33,503 nt of DNA from Acidobacteriota bacterium (GTDB lineage Bacteria > Acidobacteriota > Terriglobia > Terriglobales > Acidobacteriaceae): positions 1 through 33,503 of the forward strand of contig QIAM01000031.1 in assembly GCA_003225555.1 (NCBI GenBank). The letters are read 5' to 3'. The first letter of the stretch is position 1. Every line of letters begins with the position of its first letter. Of this stretch, positions 30,678 to 33,503 are shown piece by piece. The position numbers were made by a program, and so were the translations under genes. The notes below the pieces were generated by a model, which did no database searches, had not been told where the DNA came from, and saw only the letters and a program-made list of their open reading frames with translations.

Positions 30678-32465
30678 TTAAACAAGGATTTCGTGTGCTG
30701 GCACCGAGAGCGTGGACTTGCCACTCAGCTGTTCCTTTACAGCCTCGACGATGTGGTGGGGCATAAACGGCTCCCCATCGTACTTTCGGATGTACCCGTC
30801 CGGTACGAAGCTGGTCTCGCTGCGCAGGTAGCGGGCGAACTGGCCACTGTAGTTGTTCTCCACAATGATCGTGTGCCGCGCGCCCTTGAGGATGTCGAGA
30901 ATCGCCTCGCCGTGCAGCGGCACGAGCCAGCGGATCTGGAGCTGATTGGCCGAAATACCTTGCTCGATAAGGATCTCGCAGGCCTCCTCAATTACTCCTT
31001 TCGTGGAGCCCCAACCAATCAACGTGACTGCGGCATCGCGCGGCCCCCACAACTCCGGCGGAGGCACCGAAGCCTCAATTCCCGCAACCTTCCGCATGCG
31101 CTTTTCCATCATGGCCCGGCGCTTGGTTGGATTCGTGAATTCGTCACTGATCAAAACCCCGTCTTCGTCGTGCTCGTCACTCGCAGCTGTGTGGGTATGG
31201 CCGAGTAATCCGGGAATGGCGCGCGGTGAGACCCCGCTGTCCGTGATCTTGTAACGCTTATAGGCGCCGTCACCATTGGCCCCAGATGAAGAGGCCTCGG
31301 TAATCAACTCGCCGCGATCGATGACCGGTGCAAAGTCCAAGTCTTGCGGATCGACGCTGAGCCTGCCCTCCGACAGCAACAGATCGCACAGCACGATGCC
31401 TGGACACTGGAATCGATCAGCAATATTAAAAATCTCCGGGATGATCTTGAAGCAGTCTCCAATATCAAGCGGCGCAGCCAGCACACGAGGATAGTCGCCG
31501 AACGCAGCGCCCAACATTTGCCAGAGATCACCCTGCTCCGTTTTGGTGGGAACCCCCGTGGATGGACCGGCCCGCTGACAGTCGATGACCACCACTGGAG
31601 TCTCCATCATGGCGGACAAGCCCAGCCCTTCACTCATCAATGCAAAGCCGCCGCCGGAGGTAGCGCACATGGATCGGACGCCGGCATGAGCCGCACCGAT
31701 CGCCATGTTCACCACACCAATTTCGTCTTCCACCTGACGGACCATGATGCCGGCCTTGCGCGCGTGCGCCGCCATCCAGTGCAGCACGCCCGTCGAAGGG
31801 CTCATCGGGTAAGCACAATAGAATTTCACTCCCGCCGCAGCGCCGCCCATGGCCATTGCGATGTTGCCGCTGAGCACCGCATGGCGCTTTCCAGTCATAG
31901 GAAGTGGCCAGGCGAAAGGGTTGAAATGTGCGGTAGCGTAGTCATAACCGGCCCGTGCGATGCCGGCGTTTTCCGACACCACGGCTTCGCCTTTTTTCTT
32001 GAACTGCTCGCCAAGTACCTCCTCCACCGCCTGGAAGCCAATGCCCATCATGCTGAGACCCGCCCCAACTGCAAGCGTGTTCTGAGCCACTTTGTTTCGG
32101 CTGATATCAGCCAGCTCGGAGACGGGAAGCGGGCAGAGTTCTACGCCCGCCGCCGCAATTCCCGGCTTGATCGTGTCAGCGTTATAAAGACAAGCAGCCC
32201 CTTCGGTGAGCAACCCGAGGTGCCGGTCCATCGCGTCCTGGTTCAGAGGAATCAGTAAATCCAGGCGGTCGCCCATGTTCGTGACTTTTTCCGGCCCCGT
32301 CCGGATGGTAAGAAAAGTGTGTCCCCCGCGGATGATCGACTGGTAGGCGTTGTAAGCGTTCAGGTGCAGCCCGCGGCGACTGAAGATTTTCGCGAAAATG
32401 TCCCCGGGTGTAGCCACACCCTGTCCAGCCGCGCCTCCAATGCCCACGGCAAAGGTCTTCTTCAT
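30678..32465 (-). CDS. korA: 2-oxoacid:ferredoxin oxidoreductase, fused gamma-alpha subunit
   Basis: A 595-residue protein. Residues about 1-180 are the gamma domain (VGIGGAAGQGV, NAYQSIIRGGHTFLTIR); about 195-595 are the alpha subunit (CAYPMSPSTGVLHWMA, VEDEIGVVNMAIGAAHAG, TSGGGFALMSEGLGLS, DCQRAGPSTGVPTKTEQGDL, GWGSTKGVIEEA). Such gamma-alpha fusion is the KorA form found in actinobacteria and other aerobes. There is no ferredoxin-like delta subunit nearby, so an external ferredoxin is needed. The start ATG has TAGGAG upstream, and that site overlaps the stop of the CBS gene, so translation is probably coupled to it. Confidence 0.93.
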   Translation of the reverse strand: MKKTFAVGIGGAAGQGVATPGDIFAKIFSRRGLHLNAYNAYQSIIRGGHTFLTIRTGPEKVTNMGDRLDLLIPLNQDAMDRHLGLLTEGAACLYNADTIKPGIAAAGVELCPLPVSELADISRNKVAQNTLAVGAGLSMMGIGFQAVEEVLGEQFKKKGEAVVSENAGIARAGYDYATAHFNPFAWPLPMTGKRHAVLSGNIAMAMGGAAAGVKFYCAYPMSPSTGVLHWMAAHARKAGIMVRQVEDEIGVVNMAIGAAHAGVRSMCATSGGGFALMSEGLGLSAMMETPVVVIDCQRAGPSTGVPTKTEQGDLWQMLGAAFGDYPRVLAAPLDIGDCFKIIPEIFNIADRFQCPGIVLCDLLLSEGRLSVDPQDLDFAPVIDRGELITEASSSGANGDGAYKRYKITDSGVSPRAIPGLLGHTHTAASDEHDEDGVLISDEFTNPTKRRAMMEKRMRKVAGIEASVPPPELWGPRDAAVTLIGWGSTKGVIEEACEILIEQGISANQLQIRWLVPLHGEAILDILKGARHTIIVENNYSGQFARYLRSETSFVPDGYIRKYDGEPFMPHHIVEAVKEQLSGKSTLSVPAHEILV

Positions 32466-32474
32466 AGCCTTCTC

Positions 32475-32927
32475 CTACCCGGGATACGCTCCCGTAATGT
32501 AGCCTTCCAACTCCTGAATAGTCTGTGCCTGACCGGAGATAATCCACTTCACCAGGTCGCCGATCGAAACCACCCCCACCACCGCATCCTCCTGTACCAC
32601 AGGCAGATGGCGAAAACGGTGCTTGGTCATGATGCCCATGCACTCATCCACCGTGTGCTGCAAACTCACGAAGACCACCGGGCTGGTCATGATCTCGCGC
32701 ACCAAAGTTTCCCTCGAAGAGTGGCCCTTCAGAATTACCTTGCGCGCGTAGTCGCGCTCCGACAGGATGCCAACCAGTCGATCCTCGGAAATGACCAGCA
32801 GCGCGCCAACGCCGTGCTCCGCCATCTGCTCAATCGCTTCATACACCGACTGTTCGGGCCTTACCGATAAGACCCTGTTCTCCTCTTTGCTCTTCAGCAC
32901 CAATCCAATTGTGTCCGTGAGTTTCAT
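32475..32927 (-). CDS. CBS-pair domain protein
   Basis: A 150-residue protein from ATG 32927 (AGAGG 5 nt upstream; a GTG one codon earlier is weaker). It consists of two CBS motifs: [20 protein letters not shown] to [13 protein letters not shown] (about 20-70), and [20 protein letters not shown] to [12 protein letters not shown] (about 80-130). CBS pairs bind adenine nucleotides such as AMP, ATP or S-adenosylmethionine. It stands 9 nt before korA, so it may sense energy state for the oxidoreductase; this is inference from context. It could equally be a stand-alone signalling protein. Confidence 0.92.
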   Translation of the reverse strand: MKLTDTIGLVLKSKEENRVLSVRPEQSVYEAIEQMAEHGVGALLVISEDRLVGILSERDYARKVILKGHSSRETLVREIMTSPVVFVSLQHTVDECMGIMTKHRFRHLPVVQEDAVVGVVSIGDLVKWIISGQAQTIQELEGYITGAYPG

Positions 32928-32948
32928 CACAACCTCTTACCGATGCAG

Positions 32949-33404
32949 TCACTTTCCAGTTCGCGGATCCCACACCGGGTTCCCCTTGCCGTCACGAAAC
33001 ATAAGCGTGTCCGTACCCTTCACCATTTCTCGTGCGAGGATGATCTCCACTGCCTCCTGCTTGACCTTTGACCCTGTAACCGCGATCTGGTCGCCTTTGG
33101 TGAAACTGATTCCCATCTCTGTTTGAAATGGCTGGGGACACACATAGATGTGGACCTTGTCCTCGCCGTTCTTGAGAATCAGTTCGGTGAAATCCTTCCT
33201 GGCCCCGACCGACAGCTGGTTCACTTCCTCGATCACTCCCTTGGTTTTCATCTCGGTCTGAAGGTCGTACTTGGGCAGATTGTCCGACGGTTGTGCCTTT
33301 TGTGAGACCGCAGGTCTCACACACAAGAGCAGAAACAGGGGCACGAGGAAAAGCACTCGAACGCATTCACGGGGCAGGATGGAAATTCCGAGACTGAGTA
33401 GCAC
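32949..33404 (-). CDS. Exported protein of unknown function
   Basis: A 151-residue protein starting at GTG 33404, with GGGAGG 4 nt upstream. A signal peptide covers about residues 15-34 (VRVLFLVPLFLLLCVRPAVS). The mature part (LQTEMKTKGVIEEVNQLSVG, LILKNGEDKVHIYVCPQPF, ISFTKGDQIAVTGSKVK) has the strand pattern of a small OB-fold-like beta barrel. It is the first gene of a minus-strand run with the CBS protein, korA and korB, 21 nt before the CBS gene. A link to the oxidoreductase is not obvious, since this protein is exported and the enzyme is cytoplasmic. Confidence 0.8.
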   Translation of the reverse strand: MLLSLGISILPRECVRVLFLVPLFLLLCVRPAVSQKAQPSDNLPKYDLQTEMKTKGVIEEVNQLSVGARKDFTELILKNGEDKVHIYVCPQPFQTEMGISFTKGDQIAVTGSKVKQEAVEIILAREMVKGTDTLMFRDGKGNPVWDPRTGK

Positions 33405-33503
33405 GGCACCTCCCTGTTGCTCCCGGAGAAGCCGATGCGGAGGGCGGGGTGCCTCTACCTATCTGCGCCACGACACCGAGAAAGATGTGCATCGGTTCCC
33501 GGG

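Overview
The window looks like a chromosomal segment of an Acidobacteriota bacterium, probably class Terriglobia (relatives of Koribacter). This is inferred from remembered protein resemblance, the high G+C, frequent TTG starts and many small palindromic intergenic repeats; no database search was possible. A single-base frameshift in the essential gene rpoB suggests a draft or metagenome-derived assembly.

Region 1 (1-13544, all +) is the classical translation/transcription block: end of tuf, rpmG, tRNA-Trp, secE, nusG, rplK, rplA, rplJ, rplL, rpoB, rpoC. Gene order is canonical but the spacing is loose. Palindromic repeats sit in most gaps, a near-identical 49-bp inverted pair flanks rplJ, a 558-nt structured leader precedes rpoB, and a heptad-built inverted repeat separates rpoB from rpoC. 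RpoB carries a Cys-rich insertion with two zinc-ribbon-like units. A strong hairpin follows rpoC.

Region 2 (13613-19952) holds housekeeping and accessory genes: a YihY-family membrane protein, pyruvate kinase with a small ABM-like gene behind it, and a Tex30/KANL3-like alpha/beta hydrolase on +; a rhomboid protease and a secreted M28 metallopeptidase with a C-terminal Fn3-like domain on -.

Region 3 (20097-22762, +) has a LysW-like zinc-ribbon protein with a very acidic tail, two small secreted carboxypeptidase-regulatory-like proteins, a secreted protein of unknown function and a LemA protein. hemB (-) converges on this group.

Region 4 (24250-26129) is an accessory patch: an XRE regulator translationally coupled to a four-helix membrane protein behind two palindromic operators, a type II toxin-antitoxin pair (antitoxin plus PIN-domain VapC), and a 549-bp stretch with possible small or broken membrane-protein ORFs.

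Region 5 (26130-33503) has an EF-G-like GTPase (fusA2 type) lacking the switch II histidine, a DUF962/Mpo1-like membrane protein, an unrecognised 225-aa protein, and a minus-strand operon of secreted protein, CBS-pair protein, and gamma-alpha-fused and beta subunits of a 2-oxoacid:ferredoxin oxidoreductase (KorAB type).

I see no CRISPR array, transposase, rRNA or prophage. The least explained content is the dense set of intergenic repeats (several palindromic families plus three heptad arrays), the RpoB insertion, the rpoB leader and the palindromic operators of the XRE unit.
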